From the NCBI GenBank assembly GCA_000621765.1, contig KK211344.1, positions 60,197 to 124,196 of the forward strand: 64,000 nt of DNA. The letters run 5' to 3'. Origin of the DNA: Ruminococcaceae bacterium AB4001. Lineage in GTDB: Bacteria; Bacillota; Clostridia; Saccharofermentanales; Saccharofermentanaceae. The notes below the pieces were generated by a model that saw nothing but the letters and a program-made list of their open reading frames with translations, made no database searches and was not told the DNA's origin. Made by a program: the position numbers and the translations under genes. Each line of letters begins with the position of its first letter. Position 1 is the first letter of the stretch. Positions 17,423 to 26,833 of the stretch are shown here, in pieces.

Positions 17423-19840
17423 TCACGCTCTTAAAGTGATGTTGTACTTCTCTTCGAGGTTCTTTAAGATCGTGTTTACGAAACCTTCGATGACCTCAGG
17501 CGTGAACTCCTCATCCTTAGGCGTGAATACGACGCTGAATGCAAGGCTCTTCTTGTCAAGTCCGAGCTGGATGCCTTCGTAGATATCGAAGAGTTCGATC
17601 TTAGTGATGTACTCACATGAAGCCTCGATCTCCTTTTCGACTTCCGCACATGTAATGCTCTTATCCATTACGAAGCAGAAATCACGCTTCTCCTCAAGGA
17701 ACTTCGGAAGAGGTATGAACTTTCTGTCCTTGCCATAGTACTTGCTGAGTGTCCTGAGGTCGATCTCAGCAACATAAGCAGGAACACGCATATCCAGTTC
17801 GTCGCAGATCTCATAGAGGACCTGGCCGACATATCCGATCTCTTCACCGTTGCAGATGACCTTAGCAGTTCTGCCGGGGTGAAGGAATGTCTTAACATCC
17901 TTTTCGTAGTCGAACTTAATATCAAGAGCGTCAGCGATAACATCGACAAGTCCCTTGATCGAGTAGAAATCCTCATCTTCGCCGAAGACGCCGATGCAGA
18001 TGGTCTCACGCTCGTCAGGATATTCTGTGAGGGGCAGGCTCTTGGGAAGGAACTTGTTGCCCATCTCGTAGATGCGGCCTGAGAGGATCGCATTCTTCTG
18101 GTTTCTTGCCATAGCCTTGATCATCTGGGGCGCAAGAGTCGTGCGCATCAGGGAAAGATCGATGTTGATCGGGTTGATGAGCTTGATGGCAAAGCGCTCG
18201 GGTGCATCTTCAGGAAGTCTCAGAAGATCGAAATCTGAGGGAGAGAAGAATGAATAATGAACGCCTTCGGAAGCGCCTGCTGCGCAGAGAGCTCTCTTTA
18301 CCTTGAGCTCTGAACGCTGCTTTAAGTTATATCCGCCGGATGTGACCTTAGCCGTAGGAATGAACGTAGGCGTGATGTGGTCGTATCCATACATGCGGAT
18401 GACTTCTTCAGCAACATCCTGATAGGATTCCATGTCTACGCGGTATCCGGGAATGTAGATCGTAAGTTCGTCGCCGTTAAGTTCAGGTGCGAAGTTAAGA
18501 CCAGCAAGGATGCGTACGATGTCTTCGTCAGGTACTGTGATACCGAGAACGCCGTTAACGCGCTTAACGCTTACTGTAAGCTTTCTGGGCTCAATGGAGT
18601 TGCCTGTGTTTACGTCGAAAGATGTCTTGGAAACCTTGCCGCAACCCAGCTCTTCCATGAGGTGGAGCGCACGCTTCATTGCCATTACTGTCGTATACTC
18701 GTCAACGCCCTTGGAGAATCTCATCGAAGAATCGGAAACCTGGCCAAGAGCCTTGGAGCTCTTACGGATATTGTCGTGAGCGAACTTAGCAGCTTCGAAC
18801 ATGACAGCAGTTGTTGTATCCAAAATCTCTGAATTGAGACCGCCCATGATGCCTGCTAATGCAACAGGCTTTTTGCCGTCGCAGATAACGAGGTTATCGG
18901 ATGTAAGAGCGAACTCCTTCTCGTCCAGAGTTACAATCTTCTCGCCGTTTTCAGCGCGGCGCACATGGATCTCACCGCCTTCAAGGTATGAGAAATCGAA
19001 TGCATGCATCGGCTGGCCGAGTTCGTAAAGAACGTAGTTTGTGATGTCAACGACATTGGAGATCGCAGAGCATCCTACCAATGCAAGACGTCTCTTCATC
19101 CAGAGAGGTGACTCACCGATAGTAACGTCAGAAACATAGTGTCCGATGTATCTCGGGCAGAGGTCAGGAGCCGAAACCCTGATGTTGAAATCTATGGCAA
19201 CATCGCTCTCTGTGTAATCCAGAGCAGGTTCCTTAACTGGCTTGCCGAGAACTGCCGCAACTTCTCTTGCGATACCGAAGATGGACTGGCAGTCAGGTCT
19301 GTTTGCCGTGATGGAAACATCGAAAATATAATCGTCCAGGCCAAGGATGGGCTTAACATCAGCGCCCGGAACGGAATCAGCGGGAAGAACCAGAAGTCCG
19401 TTATATCCGGCACCCGGGAACATGTCCTCTGTAACGCCGATCTCAACACCTGAGCAGAGCATACCGAATGAATCGTATCCTCTGAGCTTGCCCTGTCCGA
19501 TCGTCATCAGACCTTCAACGGTCTTATGGTCTTTTGCAGTTGCATAGACCTGTGCGCCGATCAAAGCCAAAGGATACTTGCCGCCTGCCTCGACGTTATC
19601 TGCGCCGCAGCAGATCTGAAGGATGCCGTTCTCGCCTGCGTCGACCGTGCAAAGATGAAGGTGTGTGCCTTCAATGACTTCGCATGTCTTGACTTCGCCT
19701 ACAACGACCTTTGAAATGTCCTTGCCAACTTCATATTTTTCTTCTACTTCGAAGCCGCAGCTGAAGAGCTTTTCTTCAAGCACATCAGGTGTGACGTCGA
19801 TATCTACATAATCTTTAAGCCAACTTAATGGTACTAACAT
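17423..19840 (-). CDS. pheT: Phenylalanyl-tRNA synthetase beta subunit
   Basis: 805-aa beta subunit of the (alpha-beta)2 enzyme charging tRNA-Phe. It starts MLVPLSWLKDYVDID, has the N-terminal EMAP-like tRNA-binding domain (VVGEVKTCEVIEGTHLHLC), B3/B4 editing domain (RRLALVGCSAISNVVDITNY), B5 domain and a C-terminal ferredoxin-like anticodon-binding domain (KFLEEKRDFCFVMD to the end). Length is usual for the family. It lies 20 nt after pheS in one T-box-controlled operon. Confidence 0.97.
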   Translation of the reverse strand: MLVPLSWLKDYVDIDVTPDVLEEKLFSCGFEVEEKYEVGKDISKVVVGEVKTCEVIEGTHLHLCTVDAGENGILQICCGADNVEAGGKYPLALIGAQVYATAKDHKTVEGLMTIGQGKLRGYDSFGMLCSGVEIGVTEDMFPGAGYNGLLVLPADSVPGADVKPILGLDDYIFDVSITANRPDCQSIFGIAREVAAVLGKPVKEPALDYTESDVAIDFNIRVSAPDLCPRYIGHYVSDVTIGESPLWMKRRLALVGCSAISNVVDITNYVLYELGQPMHAFDFSYLEGGEIHVRRAENGEKIVTLDEKEFALTSDNLVICDGKKPVALAGIMGGLNSEILDTTTAVMFEAAKFAHDNIRKSSKALGQVSDSSMRFSKGVDEYTTVMAMKRALHLMEELGCGKVSKTSFDVNTGNSIEPRKLTVSVKRVNGVLGITVPDEDIVRILAGLNFAPELNGDELTIYIPGYRVDMESYQDVAEEVIRMYGYDHITPTFIPTAKVTSGGYNLKQRSELKVKRALCAAGASEGVHYSFFSPSDFDLLRLPEDAPERFAIKLINPINIDLSLMRTTLAPQMIKAMARNQKNAILSGRIYEMGNKFLPKSLPLTEYPDERETICIGVFGEDEDFYSIKGLVDVIADALDIKFDYEKDVKTFLHPGRTAKVICNGEEIGYVGQVLYEICDELDMRVPAYVAEIDLRTLSKYYGKDRKFIPLPKFLEEKRDFCFVMDKSITCAEVEKEIEASCEYITKIELFDIYEGIQLGLDKKSLAFSVVFTPKDEEFTPEVIEGFVNTILKNLEEKYNITLRA

Positions 19841-19860
19841 TTTCCTTGCCTCCTTTTCGC

Positions 19861-20904
19861 TTAGTCATCGATCTGTTCAAGTACGCGGAGATCAGACTCA
19901 AACAGGAGTTTGATGTTGTTGATGCCGTACTTGAGCATGGCAATACGATCGATACCGATACCGAAAGCCAGACCGCTGTATTTGTCGCTGTCAATTCCGC
20001 AGCCTTCAAGGACTTTCTTGTTAACTACGCCTGCACCCAGGACTTCGATCCAGCCTGTTCCCTTGCAGAGCTTGCAGCCCTTGCCGCCGCACTGGAAGCA
20101 GGAAACGTCGACCTCAACGGAAGGCTCCGTGAACGGGAAGTATGAAGGTCTTAATCTTGTTCTTGTCTCTTCGCCGAAGATCTTCTTTACGAATACGTCG
20201 AGCATTCCCTGAAGGTCGCAGAGCGTGATGCCCTCGTCGACTACGAGTCCTTCCATCTGGGAGAACATCGGTGAGTGTGTAGCATCGTCATCGGAACGGA
20301 AAACCTTGCCGGGTGAGATGATCTTGATCGGAGGTTTCTGGGACTCCATGACGTGGACCTGGCCTGCTGAAGTCTGTGTTCTCAAAAGGAACTCAGGGCT
20401 TAAGTAGAATGTGTCCTGCATATCGCGTGAAGGGTGATCCTTCGGGATGTTAAGAGCCGTGAAGTTATAGTGATCAGTCTCGATCTCATTTCCTTCGTAA
20501 ACTTCGAATCCCATAGAACCGAAGATATCTACGATCTGGTTTCTTACCTGTGTATTGGGATGGAGATATCCCTTCTTAAGCTTCTTTGAAGGAAGCGTTA
20601 CGTCGATAGATTCAGCCTCATAACGGGCCTTCTGCTCTTTTGCCTTGAGATCTGCGTCAAGGGCATCAAACTTCTCGGTCGCCCAGTTCTTGATCTCGTT
20701 GACCATCTTGCCGTAATCGGCCTTGAGTTCCTTCGGGATCTTACCCATCTCCTTCATGAGAGAGCCGATCTTACCTTCCTTTGAGTCCATGACGCTCTTT
20801 CTGTACTCGAAAACAGCCTTAGAGCTCTTGATCTCGGAAAGATCTGATTCGATCTTGGCTTTGATCTCCGATAACTTTGCGCTTAATTCACTAAGTTCAG
20901 CCAT
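19861..20904 (-). CDS. pheS: Phenylalanyl-tRNA synthetase alpha subunit
   Basis: 347-aa catalytic subunit. The start at 20904 ([12 protein letters not shown]) has AGGAGG 5 nt upstream; extension further upstream would enter the T-box terminator. An N-terminal coiled coil is followed by class II motif 1 ([20 protein letters not shown]), motif 2 ([18 protein letters not shown]) and motif 3 ([17 protein letters not shown]). A Cys cluster ([14 protein letters not shown]) is present in the catalytic domain, as in some clostridial PheS. First gene of pheST. Confidence 0.97.
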   Translation of the reverse strand: MAELSELSAKLSEIKAKIESDLSEIKSSKAVFEYRKSVMDSKEGKIGSLMKEMGKIPKELKADYGKMVNEIKNWATEKFDALDADLKAKEQKARYEAESIDVTLPSKKLKKGYLHPNTQVRNQIVDIFGSMGFEVYEGNEIETDHYNFTALNIPKDHPSRDMQDTFYLSPEFLLRTQTSAGQVHVMESQKPPIKIISPGKVFRSDDDATHSPMFSQMEGLVVDEGITLCDLQGMLDVFVKKIFGEETRTRLRPSYFPFTEPSVEVDVSCFQCGGKGCKLCKGTGWIEVLGAGVVNKKVLEGCGIDSDKYSGLAFGIGIDRIAMLKYGINNIKLLFESDLRVLEQIDD

Positions 20905-20938
20905 GTTTTCCTCCTTGTCCTTATAAGCCTCAGGCAAT

Positions 20939-21216
20939 AAAAAAGCCCGCGGCAATCTGTCATTGCCACGGGACGAATTCGCTATATCAAAGCACCTTCG
21001 CGGTACCACCCATGTTCGAAAAGCCACTATAACTTTCCGCTCTTATTTTCGCGCCGTAATGCCGCGCAACGCATCTGCTTAGTCAGTATGAAACCGTTTC
21101 CGTCAGAAGCTCCAGTGTTGAAATTCGTCCTTCTACCCTTCGTATCGTGCTCTCAACCCAAGACACGACTCTCTGTTCCGGTCAGCAGTAAGACTACTTA
21201 CGCACCTTCAATGCAG
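20939..21216 (-). promoter_or_regulatory. T-box riboswitch of the pheST operon
   Basis: Leader on the minus strand between the promoter and pheS. The conserved T-box GGGTGGTACCGCG is at 20999-21011. It is followed by a terminator hairpin (CCCGTGGCAAT/ATTGCCGCGGG plus TTTTTT, 20939-20974). Stem I lies around 21060-21200; a TTC triplet at 21120-21122 in GAATTTCAAC is the candidate Phe specifier. Uncharged tRNA-Phe pairing should stabilise the antiterminator and turn on pheST. The T-box and terminator are certain; the specifier position is inferred. Confidence 0.92.
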
Positions 21217-21222
21217 GACATC

Positions 21223-21252
21223 ATTTTACATATTAAACAGAATAAAAGTCAA
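21223..21252 (-). promoter_or_regulatory. Promoter of the T-box pheST transcript
   Basis: -35 TTGACT (21247-21252) and -10 TAAAAT (21223-21228), 18-bp spacer, directly upstream of the T-box leader on the minus strand. Confidence 0.7.
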
Positions 21253-21286
21253 TACTTACGTAAGGACAACGGCGGGCATTATCCGC

Positions 21287-21943
21287 TTAATCGAAGAAAG
21301 GATTAGATTTTATCTCGTCACCTATGGTCGAATCAGGTCCGTGCCCAGGATAGATCTTAAGTTCAGGATTCAATTTGCTTATCCTTCTCACAGAATCCCT
21401 TAAGTCCCTGCCTGAACCGCCCGGCATGTCAGTCCTTCCGACTGAGCCTGCGAAAACCGTATCTCCCGTAAAGAACATCTCATCACCATCCTGGCAGACA
21501 AGATAACAGACACTTCCCATCGTATGACCGGGAGTCTCATACACCTTGATATCGAGACCATCAGCCTTGAATATACTTGCGCCGTTAAGGCTGGCTACAT
21601 TGGTGAACTTGAAGTTATAAATGACCTGCGTGCCTTCCATGTAAGAGCAGTTCATGTAACCGTTACCCAAAAGGTCCTTATCGTTGCTGCTGAAAAAGGT
21701 TTTCGCCGTCGGATAGGCATCCTGCCACTCATCAATGTACTTGATATGGTCGTGATGGCCGTGTGTTAAAAGGATTCCCTTTACTCCGCACTCACCCTTG
21801 GAAAGACCTGTAAGGCCGCATAATTCCTCTGCCCTCTCCGGAGAAACGGAAGGATCAATGACAAACAGACCGGCAGGACCGGTCAGGATATACATATTGG
21901 ATTGTAAAGGCCCTATGGGAAGGGTAATCAGCCCGCGTTCCAT
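21287..21943 (-). CDS. Metallo-beta-lactamase-fold hydrolase (glyoxalase II-like)
   Basis: 218 aa. Zinc ligands are in order: HGHHDH (residues ~61-66), a later GHTMGSV His, FTGDTVFAGSVGRTD Asp and the final YPGHGPDST His, the layout of glyoxalase II-type MBL-fold hydrolases. Such small proteins (YcbL type) may hydrolyse S-lactoylglutathione-like thioesters or other substrates; the substrate cannot be told here. It overlaps the upstream methylglyoxal-synthase-like gene by 16 nt, which fits methylglyoxal detoxification but the partner lacks catalytic residues. Confidence 0.88.
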   Translation of the reverse strand: MERGLITLPIGPLQSNMYILTGPAGLFVIDPSVSPERAEELCGLTGLSKGECGVKGILLTHGHHDHIKYIDEWQDAYPTAKTFFSSNDKDLLGNGYMNCSYMEGTQVIYNFKFTNVASLNGASIFKADGLDIKVYETPGHTMGSVCYLVCQDGDEMFFTGDTVFAGSVGRTDMPGGSGRDLRDSVRRISKLNPELKIYPGHGPDSTIGDEIKSNPFFD

Positions 21944-22320
21944 TCGCGATAATCAAGAGCACCGCTGTCGATAGCAGTGACAAGGATCTCCGCAGAGGCG
22001 ATATTCGTGGCATACGGGATCGTATTCTGATCGCAGACGTCCAAAAGCTCAAACGGGTTGGATTCGCCGACCTGTCGACCGTCTCTCAAATAAATGACGC
22101 AGTCGATGCCATTGTATTCGGCTCTGGATGCAAGCTGCTCAAAACCGCTGGAATAATCAACCGACAGACCGGAAACGTCCAGATCGGCTGCTGATTTAAG
22201 AAGCTTGGCTGTGTTATAAACAGAGATAAGCTGATGTTTCTCTAGCAAAGGCTTGTACGCAATGCAGAAATTGACCAAGAGTTCAGTCTTCCTGTTGTCT
22301 GCCATCAAAACTATCTTCAT
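21928..22320 (-). CDS. Methylglyoxal-synthase-like protein lacking catalytic residues
   Basis: 130 aa with the size and fold signatures of MgsA: LLVNFCIAYKPLLEKHQL and IPYATNIASAEILVTAI align closely. However, the MgsA active site is largely changed: the segment equivalent to VAHDHCK reads LMADNRK (His lost), GTTG reads YNTA, GGDQQ reads SGFEQ (catalytic Asp lost), and PHDPDV reads SNPFEL (His lost). Only the Asp after the FF.D strand (YLRDG) persists. It is therefore probably not a working methylglyoxal synthase; the MGS-like fold also serves as an allosteric domain in CarB. It overlaps the MBL hydrolase by 16 nt. Confidence 0.75.
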   Translation of the reverse strand: MKIVLMADNRKTELLVNFCIAYKPLLEKHQLISVYNTAKLLKSAADLDVSGLSVDYSSGFEQLASRAEYNGIDCVIYLRDGRQVGESNPFELLDVCDQNTIPYATNIASAEILVTAIDSGALDYREWNAG

Positions 22321-22426
22321 CCGAAATCTCCCATTAAAGCGAATACACAGATTGTACAGTAAAATGCTCTTTCGGGCAACTAATCTTTATAAAAATTCAA
22401 CAATGTAACAATAGGCTGTCGGACTA

Positions 22427-24745
22427 TCAGGCTGCCGTAGCGTTGACATTGCGTAAATAGTCACCAAAGATAGGATTCGGTTCGTACAAAGTGACGGTAG
22501 AGTCAAACTGCTTGTTGAAGTACGCAGCCATGATCTTCTTTGCGATCTCGACCGTTGAAGAACCCCACTCACCTTTCTCAACCACGAGAGCGAGAGCAAC
22601 TTCCGGATTATCCTTAGGGGCGTAGCAGATGAACAGTCCGTTTGAGAACTCTTTACGTGAATCCTCGAATCCCGTCTCAGCCGTACCCGTTTTACATACC
22701 ATTTCAACAGGATAATTATTAAACTGGGCGTGAGCGCTGGAATTAAATCTGGATGTACCCGTTTTAACGCAATACATTGCATCTCTTACTGCCTCGATGC
22801 TCTCCTCGGAGATACCGATATCTTCAGATTCTCTCTGTCCCTGATAGAGGATTGAACCGTCGCTTGCAACGACCTTGTCGACTACATAAGGCGTGCAAAG
22901 TTTATTCGTGGCAATTCCGCATGTATATCTGCAGAGCTGGAGGATCGTAAAGCAGTTATCGAACTGGCCGATGGAGGCCTGTGCTGTGTTCGTCGGGAAC
23001 CATGTCTTGTCGTATACTGACTGTCTTGTAAGTCTCTTATACTCACGGCTCGACATGACGCCCGAGATCTCACCCGGAAGGTCGATTCCTGACTTAACGC
23101 CGAGTCCGAATCTCTTAGCCATAGCGGAGATATTATCGATACCTGTCATGATGCCGAGCTTCATGAAATAGATGTTGCATGACTGGGCCATTGCGTCATC
23201 GAGATTCATCTCGCCGTGACCGTCCTCAGGGCGTTCCAGACATCTGAAGACCCAGCCGTCAACGTCATACGGTCCGTCACATCTGAGCCAGTCGCTCGTC
23301 GGCGTAATCTTACCGTTTTCGAGAGCCGCCAGAGCAGTACAGGGCTTAAATGTCGAACCCGGAGCGTACATGGACATGATCGCGCGGTTCCACAAAGGAA
23401 GGTCGACAGCAGTTACTTCTTCGTACTCATCGATACCGAGATAATACTTTACCTGTACAATCGCCTGTTCATCACCATAGTTCTGAAGGACAAAGTCATT
23501 AGGATCGTAGTTAGGATATGAAGCCATCGCAATTACGGCGCCGGTATTGACGTTCATCATAACGAAAGCACCGGCAGATGCCGCCTTAAACTCGGACTGG
23601 TTTTTCTGTCTCGCTTCTATGATGTATTCCTTAAGAGCCTGCGTACCGATCTCCTGGATTCTCGAATCGATCGTGAGATATACCGTCGCGCCCTCTTCGG
23701 GCTCAACTCCGTAACTGTGAGGAACAAAGAGTCCCTCTTCCCCGTTCATGGTCCAGATGCTGTACGGCGTAATACCGCTGCTTCCATGGAGATATCTCTC
23801 CATCTGGGATTCGACGCCTGACTTGCCTACGACGGCGTCACTCGTGTAACCGAACGGTGCAAGATCCTGATATGTAACGCTGGATATCTTACCTACATAT
23901 CCGAGAACGTGGCTCGCGTAGATAGCCTCAGAAGTATAGTTTCTGGCATATTCCTTGCCTGCAACTATTCCCATGTAGTGATAGTTCTGCTCTTCGAATA
24001 TCCTTATAAGCTCATCCGGAACATCGGTGGCGATCTTAACGGGCGTTCCCTTTACGAAAGCCCAGTTATCGGTAAATATCTGATATCTGATCCTCATGAT
24101 GCGGTAAGCTTCTTCGATCGAATAGGTGTTGTCGATGTCGAACTTACGGCGCAGATAAAGGAAAAAGACATTCGGATCGGTTTTTACGTAATCATCCGAG
24201 AATGTGACGATAACGCCCGAAGAATAATCCTTAAGACCGAACAGGTTTGTATCTGTCTGCCACAGCCTGATCTTCTTCTCGTCCTTAACGAACCTTGCCT
24301 GCGGATCGAGAACAAAGTACTGGTCAAGATCTGCGACATGTATGCAGTGGTATTCATCGAAAAGATAACTTAATTCAAGACAGAGAGAATTGAGCGCGGC
24401 GTCATCCAGATACGCGTTGGCGATCATGACGCTGTTGTATTCAGTCGTTGACGCAAGAAGGACACCCTTGCTGTCATAGATGTCGCCTCTGGGAGCTTCT
24501 GACGTATATTGTCTGATAACACCGGAAGAACTCTCTGACAGGGTGTTCTGATAGCCCGAAAACTGGAGTTTTGCGGTCATGATGAGGATAACGATGCCGA
24601 AGATGACGAATCCCGCACCGAGCACGAGATATCTGTTTGTCAGGAAAACGAAAGCGCGCTTAAGAAGCGACCCTGCGTCGTTCCTGTTGCCCTTTTCGGC
24701 ATTATGGTCAAAAGCGCCATAGTCTTCTGTCAGATTCCTAGCCAT
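22427..24745 (-). CDS. mrdA: Class B penicillin-binding protein 2 (elongasome transpeptidase)
   Basis: 772-aa peptidoglycan DD-transpeptidase of lateral wall synthesis. One membrane helix (about residues 33-55) follows a cytosolic tail. The dimerisation domain is followed by the penicillin-binding domain with SxxK as STFK (GSTFKPCTALAAL), SxN as SCN (MAQSCNIYFMKLG) and KTG as KTGTAET. RGDIYDSKGVLLA near residue 80 is the usual PBP2 entry motif. It overlaps mreD by 16 nt, confirming the elongasome assignment. Confidence 0.95.
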   Translation of the reverse strand: MARNLTEDYGAFDHNAEKGNRNDAGSLLKRAFVFLTNRYLVLGAGFVIFGIVILIMTAKLQFSGYQNTLSESSSGVIRQYTSEAPRGDIYDSKGVLLASTTEYNSVMIANAYLDDAALNSLCLELSYLFDEYHCIHVADLDQYFVLDPQARFVKDEKKIRLWQTDTNLFGLKDYSSGVIVTFSDDYVKTDPNVFFLYLRRKFDIDNTYSIEEAYRIMRIRYQIFTDNWAFVKGTPVKIATDVPDELIRIFEEQNYHYMGIVAGKEYARNYTSEAIYASHVLGYVGKISSVTYQDLAPFGYTSDAVVGKSGVESQMERYLHGSSGITPYSIWTMNGEEGLFVPHSYGVEPEEGATVYLTIDSRIQEIGTQALKEYIIEARQKNQSEFKAASAGAFVMMNVNTGAVIAMASYPNYDPNDFVLQNYGDEQAIVQVKYYLGIDEYEEVTAVDLPLWNRAIMSMYAPGSTFKPCTALAALENGKITPTSDWLRCDGPYDVDGWVFRCLERPEDGHGEMNLDDAMAQSCNIYFMKLGIMTGIDNISAMAKRFGLGVKSGIDLPGEISGVMSSREYKRLTRQSVYDKTWFPTNTAQASIGQFDNCFTILQLCRYTCGIATNKLCTPYVVDKVVASDGSILYQGQRESEDIGISEESIEAVRDAMYCVKTGTSRFNSSAHAQFNNYPVEMVCKTGTAETGFEDSRKEFSNGLFICYAPKDNPEVALALVVEKGEWGSSTVEIAKKIMAAYFNKQFDSTVTLYEPNPIFGDYLRNVNATAA

Positions 24746-25365
24746 GTGCCTTCACCCTGTTTATCAACGATCTTATCTTTTTCGGCCTTGCCCCTGTAAG
24801 AAACAGGTCCGAGGAATCTCAATAGGAATATCAAAGGTATTGCTGCAATAGCATTAAGGAGCAGCTGCGGGAGGAACGAATACAAAAACGCAGTCGACGG
24901 AGAATAAAGACTGCTCGGCACATCGATCATGGTGCTCCATCCGAAAATAAGAAGAAAGCCCAGAATCTTATAACAGGCAGTTACAAATACTACCGCAACG
25001 ATCGAAAACGGAACGTTCCTGTGCATTCTCTTCGTAAAGAAAGCAGAACCGACGATACCTGCTGCAAACAGTGTCAGAACACCGATAAAAGCAGTGACCC
25101 TGACTTCACCGTCAAGTCCTACTACCGCAGGCGGCGAGAATACATCTCTTACAAGGCCGCAGACGAAACCGACAATGGCCCCGTCCCAGAACCCGTTGAA
25201 GTAACCTGAAAGGATAACGAAAACAAACATCAGATCGGCAGTCTGTCCGGCAAATCCCAGCTTATCCGGGAATGATACCTGGATCGATGAGAGCAGGATA
25301 ATGTAGATCGCGTAAACAACGACCTTCCTGATCCTTGATCTGGTGTTGGTATTAACGATGCTCAT
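24730..25365 (-). CDS. mreD: Rod shape-determining protein MreD
   Basis: 211 aa, five to six hydrophobic helices, starting with VVVYAIYIILLSSIQVSF and containing FVFVILSGYFNGFWDGAIVGFVCGL, typical of MreD. It links MreC and PBP2/RodA in the elongasome. It sits 3 nt after mreC and overlaps mrdA. Sequence in this family is poorly conserved; position gives most of the confidence. Confidence 0.9.
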   Translation of the reverse strand: MSIVNTNTRSRIRKVVVYAIYIILLSSIQVSFPDKLGFAGQTADLMFVFVILSGYFNGFWDGAIVGFVCGLVRDVFSPPAVVGLDGEVRVTAFIGVLTLFAAGIVGSAFFTKRMHRNVPFSIVAVVFVTACYKILGFLLIFGWSTMIDVPSSLYSPSTAFLYSFLPQLLLNAIAAIPLIFLLRFLGPVSYRGKAEKDKIVDKQGEGTWLGI

Positions 25366-25368
25366 AGA

Positions 25369-26250
25369 TCAGTTTCCCGTAGTGTTCTGCGTTTCAACTG
25401 TCTCTTCTTCAACATAAGGGATCATGATGAAGACATCTTCGAGCTTTCCGATCTGTGAATACGGCTTGAGCGTTGCAGTAACTTCCAAAGGATTTGAATA
25501 GTCGACGGAAACGATTACGCCGATCGGAATACCTTCAGGGAAAAGACCGCCGTCACCTGATGTAACGATCATCATGTTAGGCTCAAGAACGACATCCTTT
25601 TCGATATTCTTGACGAGGCAAAGACCCTGACGTTTCAATTCAGCGTCGCCGACGACCATGAAAGTCGCACCGTTGACCTCATTTACCTTCCCTGCAACCG
25701 CGAATCCCTCGTGAAGGAGCGGGAGTACTCTGGATTCCTTCTCGGAAGATTCGATTACTCGTCCGACAAGGTTCATCTGTACATCAAGAACAGGATAGGA
25801 ATTGCCCTCTTCAAGAGCGATACCGTCGATCGTACCGGCATTAAGCCTTATCGTGGAGAACCATTCGTCAGATTCTCTGGAAAGGATCGAAGCACCGTAA
25901 ATATCGTAGTTGCTGAAAACGTCCTTGATATGAAGAGCTTCCTTAAGTTCTTCATATCTCAGCGCAGCTTCCTCATTCTGGGTAAGGTGATATCTCAGAT
26001 CGGCGATCTGCTCCTTCAAAGCCTCATTCTCTTTTCTGATCGCAATACCGTCGGTAATAGCCGACCAGAAATCCGAAATGGTATCACCTGCATTCTTAAC
26101 AAGTGACTGTGCCGGACTTGTAACGAGCTGGACAGGTTTCAGGAGCTTTTTAACAGGACTTCCCGGAAGCAGGCTCAGCACTGCAAAAGCTGCCAGTACA
26201 AGCAGAACGAGAAGCGCTATGAACCATTTATTCTTAATCAGCTTTTTCAA
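25369..26250 (-). CDS. mreC: Rod shape-determining protein MreC
   Basis: 293 aa. N-terminal membrane helix (WFIALLVLLVLAAFAVLSLL), a coiled coil (about 65-105, with IRKENEALKEQIADLRYHL) and the two beta-barrel extracellular domain (NAGTIDGIALEEGNSYPVL; LEPNMMIVTSGDGGLFPEGIPIG). It scaffolds PBP2 activation. mreB, usually just upstream, is not here; a SEC-C protein and icd precede it instead. Confidence 0.93.
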   Translation of the reverse strand: MKKLIKNKWFIALLVLLVLAAFAVLSLLPGSPVKKLLKPVQLVTSPAQSLVKNAGDTISDFWSAITDGIAIRKENEALKEQIADLRYHLTQNEEAALRYEELKEALHIKDVFSNYDIYGASILSRESDEWFSTIRLNAGTIDGIALEEGNSYPVLDVQMNLVGRVIESSEKESRVLPLLHEGFAVAGKVNEVNGATFMVVGDAELKRQGLCLVKNIEKDVVLEPNMMIVTSGDGGLFPEGIPIGVIVSVDYSNPLEVTATLKPYSQIGKLEDVFIMIPYVEEETVETQNTTGN

Positions 26251-26280
26251 GAATATTCTCCTGAAGACCTTCTAGTGAAA

Positions 26281-26805
26281 TCAGCCCTTCTTACCGCAGC
26301 AGTTCTTATACTTCTTGCCGGAACCGCACGGACAGGGATCGTTACGGCCGATCTTGTCGGAATGAGCGATGTTGTTGTCGCGGTATTCGCGTGTGATCTC
26401 CTGTCTCTTCTCATCAGTTAAGATGTTCTTCCATGCGGGAATGTTGTAAAGCCAGTCAGCCTTTGCATCACGCATGTTGTAATAAAGCTTCTCATAGTCG
26501 ATTACGAGCTTGATCTCATAATCTTCATCGATAGCTTCGAGATCGATATCATCACCGTTTGTAAGGCTGGACTTGATACCGTCAATGAATCCTACGAAAA
26601 TATCCATAGCATCCTTAGGGAATTCAAGCTTCTTAGCCATCTCGGATGCTTTTCCGCTCAGGAACTCACCGTTGTCGGGATATGCTCCGAGGATCTTCTC
26701 GTAAGCAACCTTCTCGAGCGCATAATAGCGGTTAATATACTCTACGTATTCCTGTCTGTTGGAAGCATCCTCAGATTTGTCCATCCAGGTCTTGTAATAA
26801 CTCAT
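26281..26805 (-). CDS. SEC-C zinc-motif protein, 174 aa
   Basis: An alpha-helical N-terminal domain of about 145 residues ends in [18 protein letters not shown], the SEC-C zinc-binding motif also found at the SecA C-terminus (10,962). Stand-alone SEC-C proteins are common; functions include SecA-like or ribosome contacts but this one is unassigned. The SecA motif in this genome differs slightly ([15 protein letters not shown]). 30 nt upstream of mreC and 28 nt downstream of icd. Confidence 0.8.
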   Translation of the reverse strand: MSYYKTWMDKSEDASNRQEYVEYINRYYALEKVAYEKILGAYPDNGEFLSGKASEMAKKLEFPKDAMDIFVGFIDGIKSSLTNGDDIDLEAIDEDYEIKLVIDYEKLYYNMRDAKADWLYNIPAWKNILTDEKRQEITREYRDNNIAHSDKIGRNDPCPCGSGKKYKNCCGKKG

Positions 26806-26833
26806 TTTTACAGTCCTCCGTAATTATTCCAGA

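Noticed and set aside
20904..21027. Extension of pheS upstream by 41 residues
   Set aside because: It would run through the T-box and its terminator; the AGGAGG site sets the start at 20904.
26281..26340. SEC-C motif as a sign of a duplicated secA fragment
   Set aside because: The upstream domain is unrelated to SecA; stand-alone SEC-C proteins are common.
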